A DNA stretch of 64,000 bases from Vibrio scophthalmi LMG 19158. GTDB taxonomy: Bacteria > Pseudomonadota > Gammaproteobacteria > Enterobacterales > Vibrionaceae. Below the pieces are notes generated by a model, which was not told the origin of the DNA, made no database searches, and saw nothing but the letters and a program-made list of their open reading frames with translations. Below are positions 19,295-29,744 of the stretch, piece by piece. Each line of letters begins with the position of its first letter. Position 1 is the first letter of the stretch. Both the position numbers and the translations under genes were made by a program. The stretch spans positions 1 to 64,000 of the forward strand of contig NZ_AFWE01000176.1 in NCBI RefSeq assembly GCF_000222585.1, in the 5' to 3' direction.

Positions 19295-19915
19295 ATGTCT
19301 GAAGTTAAATTTGAAACTGTAGAGCAAAAAGCAAGCTACGGTATTGGTCTACAAATGGGCCAGCAACTAGCGGGTTCTGGTATTGAAGGTCTTAATGTAG
19401 ATGCAATCGCTGCCGGCATTGCAACTGCACTAACTGGTGACATGCCAGCGATCGAAATCGACGAAATCAACAACGCACTGCAAGAGCTTCACACTCGCGC
19501 TGAATCAGCTCGTCAAGAAGCAGCAAAAGCGGCAGCGGCTGACGGTGAAGTATTCCTAACTGACAACGCTCTTCGTCCAGAAGTGACTGTGCTTGAATCT
19601 GGTCTTCAGTACGAAATCATCACTGAAGGTACTGGCGAGATCCCAACGTCTGACAAGCAAGTTCGCGTACACTACCACGGTGAACTAACTGACGGCACTG
19701 TATTCGACAGCTCTGTATCTCGCGGTCAACCTGCTGAGTTCCCAGTAACTGGCGTAATCAAAGGCTGGGTTGAAGCACTTCAACTAATGCCTGTAGGCTC
19801 TAAGTGGAAACTATACATCCCACAAGACCTTGCATACGGTGAGCGTGGCGCTGGCGCTGCAATTCCTCCGTTTGCAGCACTTGTGTTCGAAGTAGAACTA
19901 CTAGACATCCTATAA
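19295..19915 (+). CDS. fklB: FKBP-type peptidyl-prolyl cis-trans isomerase FklB
   Basis: This 206-residue protein has an alpha-helical N-terminal dimerisation region (1-95) and a C-terminal FKBP domain ([44 protein letters not shown]). No signal peptide is present, so it is cytoplasmic, unlike FkpA. It assists proline isomerisation in folding. It is divergent from ytfB and has its own terminator. Confidence 0.94.
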   Translation: MSEVKFETVEQKASYGIGLQMGQQLAGSGIEGLNVDAIAAGIATALTGDMPAIEIDEINNALQELHTRAESARQEAAKAAAADGEVFLTDNALRPEVTVLESGLQYEIITEGTGEIPTSDKQVRVHYHGELTDGTVFDSSVSRGQPAEFPVTGVIKGWVEALQLMPVGSKWKLYIPQDLAYGERGAGAAIPPFAALVFEVELLDIL

Positions 19916-19939
19916 TTGAGTTAAAACTTAGTTATCGAA

Positions 19940-19967
19940 AAAGCGGCGCACAGCGTCGCTTTTTTTT
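19940..19967 (+). terminator. Rho-independent terminator after fklB
   Basis: A 10-bp stem with one G-U pair (19940-19949 with 19953-19962) and a 3-base loop is followed by T residues. Confidence 0.88.
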
Positions 19968-20008
19968 AACTAAAATATAGGGACGAACAACGTAAAAGGA
20001 ATATAACA

Positions 20009-20494
20009 ATGAAAAAATGTGCCGCCGGTTTCGCAGTGCTACTCTTCGCCACTACCGTGAATGCCAGTTCATTCTTAGACTCAGTGACCAGCAAAGATAC
20101 AACCGACTTGATCAGCAGTGTCTCAGAAAAATATGATGTCGCTGGTCATTCACTACCGATGACTGAATTGCTAACGCAAAAACTTGATGTGTCTCCTGAA
20201 GAAGCGCTAAAAGGGACCAACGCGTTGTTTTCACTCGCTGAAAATCAATTATCTTCAGGCGACCTTTCTGAGCTGGAATCGCTGATCCCTTGGTCATCGA
20301 ACATTCCTGACGCACAGAACCTGCTAGGCAAAGTTGAAAACATGGATGCAGTGAAAAGCGTATTCGAAAAAGCAGGTCTTGATCCATCGATGATCAATCA
20401 GTTTGTACCTGTCATTTTAGGATATCTAGGGGATAGTGGTGCAAGTGAAGGCCTACTAGGCTCACTGGGTGATCTTTGGAAAAGCGCTGACTAA
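20009..20494 (+). CDS. DUF2780-like exported protein
   Basis: This 161-residue protein starts with a signal peptide (KKCAAGFAVLLFATTVNA, cleavage after about residue 19). The mature part is acidic and helical with repeated leucines, and resembles the DUF2780 family (VcgC/VcgE-like annotations in Vibrio). The C-terminal half is glycine- and serine-rich (GYLGDSGASEGLLGSLGDL). It is probably periplasmic and its function is unknown. It has its own gene unit between two terminators. Confidence 0.75.
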   Translation: MKKCAAGFAVLLFATTVNASSFLDSVTSKDTTDLISSVSEKYDVAGHSLPMTELLTQKLDVSPEEALKGTNALFSLAENQLSSGDLSELESLIPWSSNIPDAQNLLGKVENMDAVKSVFEKAGLDPSMINQFVPVILGYLGDSGASEGLLGSLGDLWKSAD

Positions 20495-20546
20495 GCAGCT
20501 AAGAAGTGAAATAGACAAGAATGTCTAAATCCTAAATTCCAGACAA

Positions 20547-20578
20547 TAAAAAAGCCGAGCTAATGCTCGGCTTTTTTT
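20547..20578. terminator. Bidirectional terminator between the DUF2780 gene and rplQ
   Basis: AAAAAGCCGAGC and GCTCGGCTTTTT form a perfect 12-bp stem with a TAAT loop. T runs on both sides let it end both the DUF2780 gene and the alpha operon. Confidence 0.93.
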
Positions 20579-20593
20579 GTCTTTCGAACCTGA

Positions 20594-20974
20594 TTACTCA
20601 GCAGCTTCTTCAGCAGCTGGGCGATCTACAAGCTCAATGTAAGCCATTGGAGCTTTATCACCAGCACGGAAGCCAGCTTTTAGGATACGAGTGTAACCGC
20701 CCTGACGAGCAGCAAAACGTGGACCTAGTTCGTTAAACAGTTTTGCAACAACTTCGTTATCACGAGTGCGTGCAAATGCAAGACGACGGTTAGCAACACT
20801 GTCAGTCTTAGCTAGTGTAATCAAAGGCTCAACTACGCGACGTAGCTCTTTTGCTTTAGGCAATGTAGTCTTGATAACTTCATGACGTACTAAAGAGCTA
20901 GCCATATTGCTGAACATCGCTTTACGATGTGAGCTGTTGCGGTTGAGTTGACGACCACTCTTACGATGGCGCAT
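20594..20974 (-). CDS. rplQ: 50S ribosomal protein L17
   Basis: This 126-residue basic protein begins [13 protein letters not shown] and matches bacterial L17, with an acidic alanine-rich C-terminus (AAEEAAE) found in proteobacteria. It is the last gene of the alpha operon, 26 bases after rpoA, and is followed by a bidirectional terminator. L17 sits near the exit of the ribosomal tunnel. Confidence 0.98.
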
Positions 20975-21000
20975 GACCTAATCCTTCTAACTAGTATCGA

Positions 21001-21993
21001 TTAATCTTCAGCGATAGACGCTGGTGGCCAGTTTTCTAGGCGCATGCCCAGAGACAGACCACGTGATGCAAGTACGTCTTTAATCTCAGTAAGAGATTTT
21101 TTACCAAGGTTTGGCGTTTTAAGTAGCTCAACCTCAGTACGCTGTACAAGATCACCGATGTAGTGAATCGCTTCTGCTTTCAAACAGTTAGCAGAGCGAA
21201 CTGTTAGTTCAAGATCGTCTACAGGACGCAGTAGGATAGGATCAAATTCAGGCTTCTCTTCCTTCTCCTCAGGTACACGTACATCACGAAGATCTACGAA
21301 CGCATCCAGTTGTTCAGCTAGGATAGTAGCTGCACGACGGATTGCTTCCTCAGGGTCTAGAGTACCGTTCGTTTCCATATCGATAACAAGCTTGTCTAAG
21401 TCTGTACGTTGCTCTACACGAGCCGCGTCAACAGAGTAAGCAATCTTGTCTACTGGACTGTATGTTGCGTCAACCAGTAGGCGACCAATAGGACGCTCAT
21501 CTTCTTCGGTATGGATACGAGCAGAAGCAGGAACATAACCACGACCACGTTCAACTTTGATACGCATAGCGATCTCAGCGTTGTCATCCGTTAGGTGACA
21601 AATAACGTGTTCAGGGTTAGTGATCTCTACATCACCATCATGGGTGATGTCACCTGCAACCACAGGGCCCGAGCCTGATTTATTCAGCGTAATAAACACT
21701 TCATCTTTGCCTTCGGCAACGCGTACAGCCAAACCTTTAAGGTTCAGTAGGATTTCAAGAATATCTTCTTGAACGCCTTCTTTAGTGCTGTATTCGTGTA
21801 GAACGCCTTCAATCTCAACTTCAGTAACCGCACAACCCGGCATAGAAGATAGAAGAATTCGGCGAAGTGCATTACCAAGAGTATGGCCGAAACCACGCTC
21901 TAACGGCTCAAGAGTTACTTTTGCGTGTGTCGTGCTGATTTGTTCGATGTCAACAAGACGTGGCTTAAGAAATTCTGTTACAGAACCCTGCAT
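21001..21993 (-). CDS. rpoA: DNA-directed RNA polymerase alpha subunit
   Basis: This 330-residue subunit nucleates RNA polymerase assembly. The N-terminal domain (about 1-235) has the [19 protein letters not shown] dimer motif. The C-terminal domain (about 250-320) has [10 protein letters not shown] and [15 protein letters not shown], which bind UP elements and activators such as CRP, also encoded here. It lies between rpsD and rplQ in the alpha operon. Confidence 0.98.
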   Translation of the reverse strand: MQGSVTEFLKPRLVDIEQISTTHAKVTLEPLERGFGHTLGNALRRILLSSMPGCAVTEVEIEGVLHEYSTKEGVQEDILEILLNLKGLAVRVAEGKDEVFITLNKSGSGPVVAGDITHDGDVEITNPEHVICHLTDDNAEIAMRIKVERGRGYVPASARIHTEEDERPIGRLLVDATYSPVDKIAYSVDAARVEQRTDLDKLVIDMETNGTLDPEEAIRRAATILAEQLDAFVDLRDVRVPEEKEEKPEFDPILLRPVDDLELTVRSANCLKAEAIHYIGDLVQRTEVELLKTPNLGKKSLTEIKDVLASRGLSLGMRLENWPPASIAED

Positions 21994-22017
21994 TGTGTCC
22001 TCTCTTTAGTTTAAACC

Positions 22018-22638
22018 TTACTTAGAGTAAAGCTCGACGATCAATTGTTCGTTGATGTCAGCTGACAGATCAGAACGTTCAGGCATACGCTTGAATGTAC
22101 CTTCCATCTTGCCGCCATCTACTTCAATCCAAGTTGGTTTTTCGCGTTGTTCAGCAACTTCTAGAGATGCTTTAATACGAGATTGCTGTTTAGCTTTCTC
22201 GCGAATTGCAACAACGTCGTTAGCCGCTACTTTGAAAGAAGGAACGTTTACAACTTTACCGTTAACTACGATAGCTTTGTGGCTAACTAGCTGACGTGCT
22301 TCAGCGCGAGTAGCACCAAAACCCATACGGTAAACTACGTTATCAAGACGACCTTCAAGAAGTTGAAGCAGGTTTTCACCTGTGTTGCCTTTAAGGCGCG
22401 CAGCTTCTTTGTAGTAGTTACGGAATTGTTTTTCTAGAACGCCGTACATACGACGAACTTTTTGCTTCTCACGAAGCTGAACGCCATACTCAGATAGACG
22501 ACCGCGACGAGCGCCGTGTACACCTGGTGCGTTATCAATTTTACACTTGGTATCGATCGCACGAACACCAGACTTAAGGAATAAGTCTGTGCCTTCACGA
22601 CGGCTAAGCTTAAGCTTAGGACCCAAATATCTTGCCAT
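22018..22638 (-). CDS. rpsD: 30S ribosomal protein S4
   Basis: This 206-residue 16S rRNA-binding assembly protein has an S4 RNA-binding domain around residues 95-155 ([25 protein letters not shown]). In E. coli S4 is also the translational repressor of the alpha operon, binding the leader before rpsM; a matching leader is present here. The gene is 24 bases upstream of rpoA. Confidence 0.98.
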   Translation of the reverse strand: MARYLGPKLKLSRREGTDLFLKSGVRAIDTKCKIDNAPGVHGARRGRLSEYGVQLREKQKVRRMYGVLEKQFRNYYKEAARLKGNTGENLLQLLEGRLDNVVYRMGFGATRAEARQLVSHKAIVVNGKVVNVPSFKVAANDVVAIREKAKQQSRIKASLEVAEQREKPTWIEVDGGKMEGTFKRMPERSDLSADINEQLIVELYSK

Positions 22639-22665
22639 GATTCTTCTCCAATTGTCCTAGAAACG

Positions 22666-23061
<396 letters not shown>

Positions 23062-23073
23062 CTACCTTCCCGA

Positions 23074-23430
23074 CTATTTCTTGATCGGCTTACGCGGACC
23101 CTTGCGGGTGCGAGCGTTGGTTTTAGTACGCTGTCCACGTAGTGGTAGACTGCGACGATGACGAAGACCACGGTAACAGCCAAGGTCCATAAGACGCTTG
23201 ATGTTCATAGATACTTCACGACGTAGATCACCTTCTACAGTGTATTTAGCTACACCATCACGCAGTTGATCGATCTGTTCATCAGATAGTTCACTGATCT
23301 TAACATCTTCAGCAATACCCACTTCAGCTAGGATAGCTTTTGAGCGAGTCTTACCGATGCCGTAGATTGACGTTAGTGCAATCACAGCATGTTTTTGATC
23401 AGGAATGTTAATGCCTGCTATACGGGCCAT
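23074..23430 (-). CDS. rpsM: 30S ribosomal protein S13
   Basis: This 118-residue head protein contacts the P-site tRNA and the 50S subunit. It starts [11 protein letters not shown] and has [14 protein letters not shown] and the basic tail [14 protein letters not shown]. It is the first alpha-operon gene after the leader, and its start region is part of the proposed S4-binding pseudoknot. Confidence 0.98.
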   Translation of the reverse strand: MARIAGINIPDQKHAVIALTSIYGIGKTRSKAILAEVGIAEDVKISELSDEQIDQLRDGVAKYTVEGDLRREVSMNIKRLMDLGCYRGLRHRRSLPLRGQRTKTNARTRKGPRKPIKK

Positions 23431-23497
23431 TATTCACTCCATAGTGTTTCATAAAAGAATTAGCCGCAGCAAAGCCCGTCTCGGATACGCTGCGGAG
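23421..23497 (-). promoter_or_regulatory. Alpha operon leader (S4-binding pseudoknot)
   Basis: Just before rpsM the minus strand carries CCGCAGC and GCTGCGG arms (7-bp stem) around a loop with GTATCCGAGACGGGCTTT. This is the same layout as the E. coli alpha leader, where GAGTATCCTG...ACGGGCTTT lies in the loop of a longer stem (Rfam family Alpha_RBS). S4 binding there blocks rpsM translation. The similarity is from memory; the 3' pairing into the rpsM start was not folded. Confidence 0.7.
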
Positions 23498-23532
23498 TAC
23501 TACTTCTTTTGCACGCAAAAGGTAGGCCGAGG

Positions 23533-23561
23533 AATATACTCGACACTACCTTACATTTCAA
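23533..23561 (-). promoter_or_regulatory. Alpha operon sigma-70 promoter
   Basis: TTGAAA (23556-23561) and TATATT (23533-23538) are separated by 17 bases on the minus strand. They lie between rpmJ and rpsM, where the E. coli alpha promoter also lies, upstream of the S4-binding leader. Confidence 0.7.
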
Positions 23562-23578
23562 GTAAAAATTTCTGCTGA

Positions 23579-23692
23579 TTAGCCTTGGCGCTGTTTATGC
23601 TTTGGCTCACTGCAAATCACGCGAACGACACCGTTACGCTTGATTACTTTACAGTTACGGCAGATTTTTTTAACGGAAGCACGAACTTTCAT
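23579..23692 (-). CDS. rpmJ: 50S ribosomal protein L36
   Basis: This 37-residue protein (ATG at 23692, TAA at 23579-23581) begins [15 protein letters not shown] and ends EPKHKQRQG. It keeps the zinc ligands Cys11, Cys14 and Cys27 with His32, so it is the zinc-containing C+ form. It is 39 bases downstream of secY, as in E. coli. Confidence 0.95.
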
Positions 23693-23731
23693 TGCTAAAC
23701 TCCGTAAATGAAATCTGAGGTTACCGCCGTA

Positions 23732-25066
23732 TTAACGGCCATAGCCTTTCAGATTCGCTTTTTTCAACACAGAATCATACTGTTGGGACATCATATGAGT
23801 CTGTACCTGTGCCATGAAATCCATGATTACAACCACTACGATTAGTAGTGATGTACCGCCGAAGTAGAAACGTACGTTCCACGCGACCATCATGAACTCT
23901 GGGATCAGACAGATAAAGGTAATATACAGTGCACCCGCTAGGGTTAAACGTGTCATCACTTTATCAATGTATTTCGCTGTCTGCTCGCCTGGGCGGATAC
24001 CGGGTACGAATGCACCAGACTTCTTCAAGTTATCTGCTGTTTCACGCGGGTTGAAAACCAACGCCGTGTAGAAGAAGCAGAAGAAGATAATCGCTGCTGC
24101 ATAAAGCATTACATACAGAGGTTGACCTGGGCTAAGAGCCAAAGACACGTCAGTTAACCAACCGAACGCGCTGCTCTCACCATTTTGACCAAACCACTGC
24201 GCCAATGTTCCTGGGAACAGGATAATGCTTGATGCGAAGATTGCTGGAATAACACCTGCCATATTAATTTTAAGTGGCAAGTGAGTGCTTTGCGCAGCAA
24301 ATACTTTACGACCTTGTTGACGCTTCGCGTAGTTTACAACGATACGACGTTGACCACGCTCCATGAAAACAACAAAGTAAATTACCGCAAAAGCAAGTAC
24401 CGCAATCAACAGCAGAAGAAGTACATGCAGTTCACCTTGACGCGCTTGCTCGATTGTTTGACCGATTGCCGAAGGCAATCCAGCAACAATACCTGCAAAG
24501 ATCAGTACCGAAATACCGTTACCAATTCCGCGCTCTGTAATTTGTTCACCTAACCACATTAAGAACATGGTACCGGTTACTAAACTTACGGTAGCAATTA
24601 GCGTAAACATGGTTTGGTTGATAACAACCAGATTATCGACCATGTTTGGTAGGCCAGTTGCAATACCAATAGCTTGGAATGTTGCAAGTACAAGCGTGCC
24701 GTAGCGTGTATATTGGCTTATCTTACGACGGCCTGCTTCACCCTCTTTCTTGAGTTCAGCTAACGCTGGATGAACTACGGTTAGCAGTTGGACAACAATT
24801 GAAGCCGAAATATACGGCATGATGCCCAACGCTAATATAGACGCACGCTCAAGAGCACCACCGGAGAACATGTTAAACATTTCTACGATGGTACCTTTTT
24901 GCTGTTCGAACAAATCGGCAAGTACAGCAGCGTCAATACCAGGGATTGGTACGAATGAACCGGCGCGGAATACTAAAAGAGCACCTAATACAAACAAAAG
25001 GCGCGATTTAAGCTCCGCCAATCCATTTTTCGCACTACTAAAATCTTGTCCTGGTTTTTTAGCCAT
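23732..25066 (-). CDS. secY: Protein translocase subunit SecY
   Basis: This 444-residue channel-forming subunit of the SecYEG translocon has ten membrane segments. FVPIPGIDA in the first periplasmic loop, [12 protein letters not shown], and [11 protein letters not shown] are family landmarks. It is encoded at the end of the spc operon, as in most bacteria, so membrane export capacity is tied to ribosome production. Confidence 0.97.
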   Translation of the reverse strand: MAKKPGQDFSSAKNGLAELKSRLLFVLGALLVFRAGSFVPIPGIDAAVLADLFEQQKGTIVEMFNMFSGGALERASILALGIMPYISASIVVQLLTVVHPALAELKKEGEAGRRKISQYTRYGTLVLATFQAIGIATGLPNMVDNLVVINQTMFTLIATVSLVTGTMFLMWLGEQITERGIGNGISVLIFAGIVAGLPSAIGQTIEQARQGELHVLLLLLIAVLAFAVIYFVVFMERGQRRIVVNYAKRQQGRKVFAAQSTHLPLKINMAGVIPAIFASSIILFPGTLAQWFGQNGESSAFGWLTDVSLALSPGQPLYVMLYAAAIIFFCFFYTALVFNPRETADNLKKSGAFVPGIRPGEQTAKYIDKVMTRLTLAGALYITFICLIPEFMMVAWNVRFYFGGTSLLIVVVVIMDFMAQVQTHMMSQQYDSVLKKANLKGYGR

Positions 25067-25086
25067 CTGTACCTTTCCTTCGAAGA

Positions 25087-25521
25087 TTATTCTTCGATTT
25101 TACCGCCTGCAGCTTCGATTGCAGCTTTAGCGCCTTTAGTCACGCGTAGACCTTTAACAGTCATCGCTTTGTTAACTTCACCAGAAAGAACGATCTTAAC
25201 GAACTCGATGTTCTTAGTGATTAGGTTAGCAGCTTTAAGGCTGTTTAGATCTACCACGTCACCTTCAACTTTCGCTAGCTCAGCTAGACGAATTTCAGCA
25301 GACACTAGGCTCTTACGAGAAGTGAAACCGAATTTAGGTAGACGTTGTTTCAGAGGCATTTGACCGCCTTCAAAACCTGGACGAACTTTACCGCCAGAAC
25401 GCGACTTTTGGCCTTTATGACCACGGCCAGCAGTTTTGCCTAGGCCTGAACCGATACCGCGACCTACACGCTTAGGAGCATGTTTAGAGCCAGCAGCCGG
25501 TGATAGAGTATTCAAACGCAT
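25087..25521 (-). CDS. rplO: 50S ribosomal protein L15
   Basis: This 144-residue protein starts [13 protein letters not shown] and has the glycine-rich, positively charged N-terminal extension [19 protein letters not shown] that reaches into the subunit core. It lies 6 bases after rpmD and 20 before secY. L15 is a late assembly protein. Confidence 0.98.
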   Translation of the reverse strand: MRLNTLSPAAGSKHAPKRVGRGIGSGLGKTAGRGHKGQKSRSGGKVRPGFEGGQMPLKQRLPKFGFTSRKSLVSAEIRLAELAKVEGDVVDLNSLKAANLITKNIEFVKIVLSGEVNKAMTVKGLRVTKGAKAAIEAAGGKIEE

Positions 25522-25527
25522 TTGTGA

Positions 25528-25704
25528 TTACTCCTCAACTTTAACCATGTAGTAAACCTTGTTGATCATGCCGCGCACGCACGGAGTATCTTCAAGTTCT
25601 ACTGTGTGGTTGATTTTACGAAGGCCTAGACCGCGCAAAGTAGCTTTGTGCTTTGGCAGACGACCAATTGAGCTTTTAGTTTGAGTTACTTTAATAGTTG
25701 CCAT
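25528..25704 (-). CDS. rpmD: 50S ribosomal protein L30
   Basis: From ATG 25704 this is a 58-residue protein starting [15 protein letters not shown], the normal L30 start; the longer frame to 25731 adds nine unrelated residues and runs into rps[14 protein letters not shown] is the conserved core. The gap to rpsE is 7 bases. Confidence 0.96.
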
Positions 25705-25711
25705 CGTGTTC

Positions 25712-26215
25712 TTACTCCGAAATAGATTCAACAGTTAGACCACGTTTAGCAGCAACCATTTCTGGTGACTTAACGCTACCTAGTGCATCGATCGTAGCAC
25801 GAACGATGTTGATAGGGTTCGTAGAACCGTATGCTTTAGATAGTACGTTGTGTACACCAGCAACTTCAAGTACTGCACGCATTGCGCCGCCGGCGATAAC
25901 ACCAGTACCTTCAGCAGCAGGCTGCATGTAAACTTTAGAGCCCGAATGGCGACCTTTCACTGGGTGGTGAAGAGTACCTTCGTTAAGCGCGATCGTAGTC
26001 ATGTTACGACGTGCCTTTTCCATTGCTTTTTGAATCGCTGCAGGTACTTCACGTGCTTTGCCGTAACCGAAACCTACGCGACCGTTACCGTCACCAACTA
26101 CTGTTAGTGCAGTAAAGCTCATGATTCGACCGCCTTTAACCGTTTTAGAAACGCGGTTAACTGCGATTAGCTTTTCTTGCAAATCATTCGCTTGAACTTG
26201 TTGTTCTTTAGCCAT
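25712..26215 (-). CDS. rpsE: 30S ribosomal protein S5
   Basis: This 167-residue protein has a double-stranded RNA-binding fold (about 12-75) and the S5 C-terminal domain. [12 protein letters not shown] and [18 protein letters not shown] are typical. It contributes to decoding accuracy and to the mRNA helicase function of the entry site. It is 14 bases after rplR. Confidence 0.98.
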   Translation of the reverse strand: MAKEQQVQANDLQEKLIAVNRVSKTVKGGRIMSFTALTVVGDGNGRVGFGYGKAREVPAAIQKAMEKARRNMTTIALNEGTLHHPVKGRHSGSKVYMQPAAEGTGVIAGGAMRAVLEVAGVHNVLSKAYGSTNPINIVRATIDALGSVKSPEMVAAKRGLTVESISE

Positions 26216-26229
26216 CTTCCAACCCTACC

Positions 26230-26583
26230 TTAGAATTTCAGACCAGCTTCGCGAGCAGAATCTGCTAGCGCCGCTACTCGACCGTGGTATTGGAAACCAG
26301 AACGATCGAATGCAACTGAAGTCACGCCTTTTTCAAGAGCGCGCTCAGCAACAGCTTTACCAACTGCTTTAGCTGCATCGATGTTACCAGTGTATTTCAC
26401 TTGCTCACGGATCGCTTTTTCTACAGTAGAAGCAGCTGCGATAACCTCAGAGCCGTTTGCCGCGATAACTTGAGCGTAAACATGGCGAGGAGTACGGTGT
26501 ACTACCAGGCGAGTTGCACCAAGTTCTGCAATCTTACGACGTGCACGTGTAGCACGACGGATGCGAGATGCTTTCTTATCCAT
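26230..26583 (-). CDS. rplR: 50S ribosomal protein L18
   Basis: This 117-residue protein binds 5S rRNA together with L5 and L25. It starts [17 protein letters not shown] with a basic N-terminus and shows the [14 protein letters not shown] and [18 protein letters not shown] motifs. It is 9 bases after rplF in the spc operon. Confidence 0.98.
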   Translation of the reverse strand: MDKKASRIRRATRARRKIAELGATRLVVHRTPRHVYAQVIAANGSEVIAAASTVEKAIREQVKYTGNIDAAKAVGKAVAERALEKGVTSVAFDRSGFQYHGRVAALADSAREAGLKF

Positions 26584-26592
26584 AGTGTTACC

Positions 26593-27126
26593 TTACTTCT
26601 TCTTAGCTTCTTTGGTACGCACATTTTCATCTGCGTAACGAACACCTTTACCTTTGTAAGGTTCAGGAGCACGGTAAGAACGAATATCAGCCGCAACTTG
26701 ACCTACTACTTGCTTATCGCAACCAGTAATGATGATTTCAGTTTGGCTTGGACATTCAGCTGTAATACCCGCTGGCAGTTCATGCTCAACAGGGTGAGAG
26801 AAGCCTAGTGTTAGACCTACAGCGTTGCCTTTGATAGCAGCACGGTAACCTACACCTTTAAGCGTTAGCTTCTTCACAAAGCCTTCAGTCACACCGATTA
26901 CCATGTTGTTAACTAGTGCACGAGCAGTACCTGCTTGTGCCCATGCGTTTACAACACCTTCACGTGGACCGAAAGTAAGGTTGTTTTCTTCCTGAGCGAT
27001 AACAACTGCGTTGTTAAGAACGCGAGTTAGTTCGCCTTTAGCACCTTTTACAGTAACTTCTTGGCCGTTTAGTTTCACCTCTACGCCAGCTGGAATAGCG
27101 ACAGGTGCTTTAGCAACACGAGACAT
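26593..27126 (-). CDS. rplF: 50S ribosomal protein L6
   Basis: This 177-residue protein consists of two repeated L6 domains near the factor-binding site. The C-terminal signature [11 protein letters not shown] is present. The N-terminus [18 protein letters not shown] is standard. It is 10 bases after rpsH. Confidence 0.98.
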   Translation of the reverse strand: MSRVAKAPVAIPAGVEVKLNGQEVTVKGAKGELTRVLNNAVVIAQEENNLTFGPREGVVNAWAQAGTARALVNNMVIGVTEGFVKKLTLKGVGYRAAIKGNAVGLTLGFSHPVEHELPAGITAECPSQTEIIITGCDKQVVGQVAADIRSYRAPEPYKGKGVRYADENVRTKEAKKK

Positions 27127-27136
27127 AGTCTACTCC

Positions 27137-27529
27137 TTAGGCAACGTAACAGATGATTTCACCACCAAGACCTGCTTTACGCGCAGCACGGTCTGACATA
27201 AGACCCTTGGAAGTTGAAACGATAGCAACACCTAGACCACCCATTACAGAAGGAAGAGAATCTTTCTTCTTGTAAACGCGTAGGCCTGGACGAGAAACAC
27301 GCTTAAGTTGCTCGATAACTGGTTTAGCTTGGAAGTACTTAAGAGTAACTTCTAGCTCAGGTTTAGCTTCGCTGTTAACAGCGAAGTCTACGATGTAACC
27401 TTCAGCTTTAAGTAATGCAGCAATAGCAACTTTAAGCTTTGAAGAAGGCATTTTTACAGCAACTTTGTTTGCTGCCTGACCGTTGCGAACGCGGGTCAGC
27501 ATATCCGAAATCGGATCTTGCATGCTCAT
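27137..27529 (-). CDS. rpsH: 30S ribosomal protein S8
   Basis: This 130-residue 16S rRNA-binding protein starts [18 protein letters not shown] and ends in the S8 signature [21 protein letters not shown]. In E. coli S8 is also the translational repressor of the spc operon through a site near the rplE start; that site was not folded here. Confidence 0.98.
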   Translation of the reverse strand: MSMQDPISDMLTRVRNGQAANKVAVKMPSSKLKVAIAALLKAEGYIVDFAVNSEAKPELEVTLKYFQAKPVIEQLKRVSRPGLRVYKKKDSLPSVMGGLGVAIVSTSKGLMSDRAARKAGLGGEIICYVA

Positions 27530-27558
27530 AAGATTTACTCCAAATGATTAAGTGGCAA

Positions 27559-27864
27559 TTACCAGCTAGCCTTACGAAGTCCAGGAATCTCGCCTTTCAT
27601 GCAAGCTTCGCGAACTTTAATACGGCTTAGACCGAACTTACGCAGGTAACCGTGTGGGCGACCAGTTTGGTTGCAACGGTTGCGCTGACGTGATGCACTT
27701 GAATCACGTGGAAGTGATTGCAGTTTAAGAACTGCTTCCCAACGAGCTTCTTCAGATGCGTTTACATCGCTAATGATAACTTTTAGCGCAGCACGCTTTT
27801 CAGCGAACTTAGCTACTAGTTTTGCACGTTTAGCTTCACGTGCTTTCATCGAATTTTTAGCCAT
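27559..27864 (-). CDS. rpsN: 30S ribosomal protein S14
   Basis: This 101-residue protein is the long, zinc-free form of S14: the CxxC pairs of the short form are missing. [18 protein letters not shown] and the C-terminus GLRKASW are conserved. It lies 17 bases after rplE. Confidence 0.98.
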   Translation of the reverse strand: MAKNSMKAREAKRAKLVAKFAEKRAALKVIISDVNASEEARWEAVLKLQSLPRDSSASRQRNRCNQTGRPHGYLRKFGLSRIKVREACMKGEIPGLRKASW

Positions 27865-27881
27865 AACAGTAACCCTTCACC

Positions 27882-28421
27882 TTACTTACGGAATGGGAAG
27901 TTAAAGGCAGCCAGCAGAGCTCGGCCTTCCGCATCTGTGCCAGCTGACGTCGTGATAGTAATATCAAGACCGCGTACACGATCAACTTTATCAAAGTCGA
28001 TTTCCGGGAAGATGATTTGCTCGCGAACGCCCATGCTGTAGTTACCGCGTCCGTCAAAAGACTTAGCGCTAACACCACGGAAGTCACGTACACGTGGTAG
28101 AGCGATGTTAATCAAACGCTCAAGAAAATCCCACATACGTTCGCCACGCAAGGTTACTTTACAACCGATTGGGTAGCCTTCACGGATTTTGAAACCTGCA
28201 ACAGATTTACGCGCTTTAGTGATAAGTGGCTTTTGACCAGAGATCGTTGCCATATCAGCTGCTGCGTTTTCTAGCAGTTTCTTATCGTTGATTGCTTCAC
28301 CCACACCCATATTTAGGGTGATCTTTTCGATTCTAGGGACTTGCATGACGCTTGTGTAGCTGAACTCTTTGGTCAGTTCAGCGACTACAGACGACTTGTA
28401 GTAATCATGCAGTTTCGCCAT
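27882..28421 (-). CDS. rplE: 50S ribosomal protein L5
   Basis: This 179-residue protein carries 5S rRNA into the large subunit and touches the P-site t[18 protein letters not shown] and the [11 protein letters not shown] loop are standard. It follows rplX by 14 bases. Confidence 0.98.
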   Translation of the reverse strand: MAKLHDYYKSSVVAELTKEFSYTSVMQVPRIEKITLNMGVGEAINDKKLLENAAADMATISGQKPLITKARKSVAGFKIREGYPIGCKVTLRGERMWDFLERLINIALPRVRDFRGVSAKSFDGRGNYSMGVREQIIFPEIDFDKVDRVRGLDITITTSAGTDAEGRALLAAFNFPFRK

Positions 28422-28435
28422 AGTAGAACTCCAAA

Positions 28436-28750
28436 TTACTTAATTGTTTCACCGTTAGACTTGAAGAAACGCACTTTTTTGCCTTCTTCAAAACGGAAAC
28501 CTACTCGGTCCGCGTTACCAGTTGCTGCGTTAAAGATTGCAACGTTAGAAGCATCAATAGCTGCTTCTTGCTCAACAATACCACCTTGGATATTTAGAGC
28601 AGGAACAGGTTTTTGGTGTTTCTTAACTAGGTTGATACCTTCAACAACAACTTTACCAGTTGCTAGAACCTTAGTTACTTTACCTTTCTTGCCTTTGTCT
28701 TTACCAGCAAGAACGATTACTTCGTCATTACGACGGATTTTAGCTGCCAT
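28436..28750 (-). CDS. rplX: 50S ribosomal protein L24
   Basis: This 104-residue protein has a KOW motif ([15 protein letters not shown]) near its N-terminus. L24 is an assembly initiator at the 5' end of 23S rRNA and sits at the tunnel exit. It is 11 bases after rplN. Confidence 0.98.
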   Translation of the reverse strand: MAAKIRRNDEVIVLAGKDKGKKGKVTKVLATGKVVVEGINLVKKHQKPVPALNIQGGIVEQEAAIDASNVAIFNAATGNADRVGFRFEEGKKVRFFKSNGETIK

Positions 28751-28761
28751 TATAGCGCTCC

Positions 28762-29133
28762 TTACAGAACTTCTGGAGCAAGTGAAACGATCTTCATGAA
28801 TTTATCGCCACGAAGTTCGCGTGTCACAGGGCCAAAGATACGTGTACCGATTGGTTGCTCTGTATTGTCGTTAAGCAATACGCAAGCATTACGGTCGAAG
28901 CGAATGACAGAACCGTCTGGGCGACGAACGCCTTTACGGGTGCGCACTACTACCGCCTTCAGAACATCACCTTTTTTAACTTTACCGCGAGGAATTGCTT
29001 CTTTCACTGTAACCTTGATGACGTCACCGATATGTGCATAACGGCGGTGAGAACCACCCAGGACCTTAATACACATTACCTTGCGCGCACCAGAGTTATC
29101 TGCAGCGTCAAGTGTACTTTGCATTTGGATCAT
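28762..29133 (-). CDS. rplN: 50S ribosomal protein L14
   Basis: This 123-residue protein starts [27 protein letters not shown] and forms intersubunit bridges near the factor site. It is the first gene of the spc operon, after a 165-base gap that holds the S10 terminator and the spc promoter. Confidence 0.98.
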   Translation of the reverse strand: MIQMQSTLDAADNSGARKVMCIKVLGGSHRRYAHIGDVIKVTVKEAIPRGKVKKGDVLKAVVVRTRKGVRRPDGSVIRFDRNACVLLNDNTEQPIGTRIFGPVTRELRGDKFMKIVSLAPEVL

Positions 29134-29163
29134 TGTTAGTGCTCCGCTAAATATTAATAACTA

Positions 29164-29178
29164 GACCCATCACGGGTC
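29164..29178 (-). repeat. Small hairpin in the spc leader
   Basis: GACCC and GGGTC arms flank a 5-base loop about 31 bases before the rplN start. It lies in the predicted 5' untranslated region of the spc transcript. Its role is unknown. Confidence 0.45.
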
Positions 29179-29204
29179 GGGCTGCCTCTTTAAAAGGGAC
29201 GCGA

Positions 29205-29213
29205 ATTGTACCA
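29205..29213 (-). promoter_or_regulatory. spc operon promoter (extended -10)
   Basis: The minus strand reads TGGTACAAT, an extended -10 (TGn plus TACAAT). The nearest TTGACT lies 22 bases upstream, which is too far for a normal spacer; an extended -10 would relieve that. Its site between the S10 terminator and rplN matches the spc promoter of E. coli. Confidence 0.6.
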
Positions 29214-29236
29214 CCCTTTTTTGTGATTGGGTAGTC

Positions 29237-29275
29237 AAAAAATAAACGGCCCCAAAATATTTTTTGGAGCCGTTT
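29237..29275 (-). terminator. Terminator at the end of the S10 operon
   Basis: A 14-bp stem (29244-29257 with 29262-29275; one G-U pair on the minus strand) is followed by a U run. It lies 24 bases after the rpsQ stop and separates the S10 and spc operons, perhaps incompletely. Confidence 0.85.
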
Positions 29276-29298
29276 CGTTTCATAGAATTAGCTAGGGA

Positions 29299-29553
29299 TT
29301 AACCTTTCGCTTTTTCTAGAACGCTTACCAAAGTCCAAGACTTAGTCTTAGACAGTGGACGACACTCAGCGATTTCAACTTTGTCGCCTAGGCCACATTC
29401 GTTGTTCTCGTCGTGTGCGTGTACTTTAGTCGTGCGGCGAACGAATTTACCGTAAATCGGGTGTTTTACGAAACGTTCGATTGCAACAACGATAGACTTG
29501 TCCATCTTGTCGCTAACAACACGGCCTTGTTGAGTACGTTTTACTTCGCTCAT
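29299..29553 (-). CDS. rpsQ: 30S ribosomal protein S17
   Basis: This 84-residue OB-fold protein starts [20 protein letters not shown] and has the S17 signature [15 protein letters not shown]. It is the last gene of the S10 operon. The start overlaps the rpmC stop by one base, and a terminator follows. Confidence 0.98.
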   Translation of the reverse strand: MSEVKRTQQGRVVSDKMDKSIVVAIERFVKHPIYGKFVRRTTKVHAHDENNECGLGDKVEIAECRPLSKTKSWTLVSVLEKAKG

Positions 29554-29744
29554 TATGCGCCTGCCTTTTCAGTCAAAACAGTTTTCACACGTGCGATATC
29601 ACGGCGTACAGCTTTTAGAGTATGAGTTTGCTGTAGTTGACCAGTCGCAGCTTGCATACGCAAGTTGAACTGTTCACGTAGCAAAGTCAAAAGCTCAGCA
29701 TTAAGCTCTTCAACGTTTTTTTCGCGTAGATCTTGTGCTTTCAT
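29553..29744 (-). CDS. rpmC: 50S ribosomal protein L29
   Basis: This 63-residue helical protein at the tunnel exit starts [18 protein letters not shown] 29744 is used; it overlaps the rplP stop by one base (TGATG), and a GTG one codon earlier is in frame but gives an extra residue. [16 protein letters not shown] is the conserved core. Confidence 0.97.
   Translation of the reverse strand: MKAQDLREKNVEELNAELLTLLREQFNLRMQAATGQLQQTHTLKAVRRDIARVKTVLTEKAGA

Noticed and set aside
24281-24553. Plus-strand frame inside secY
   Set aside because: Low-complexity antisense shadow of secY.
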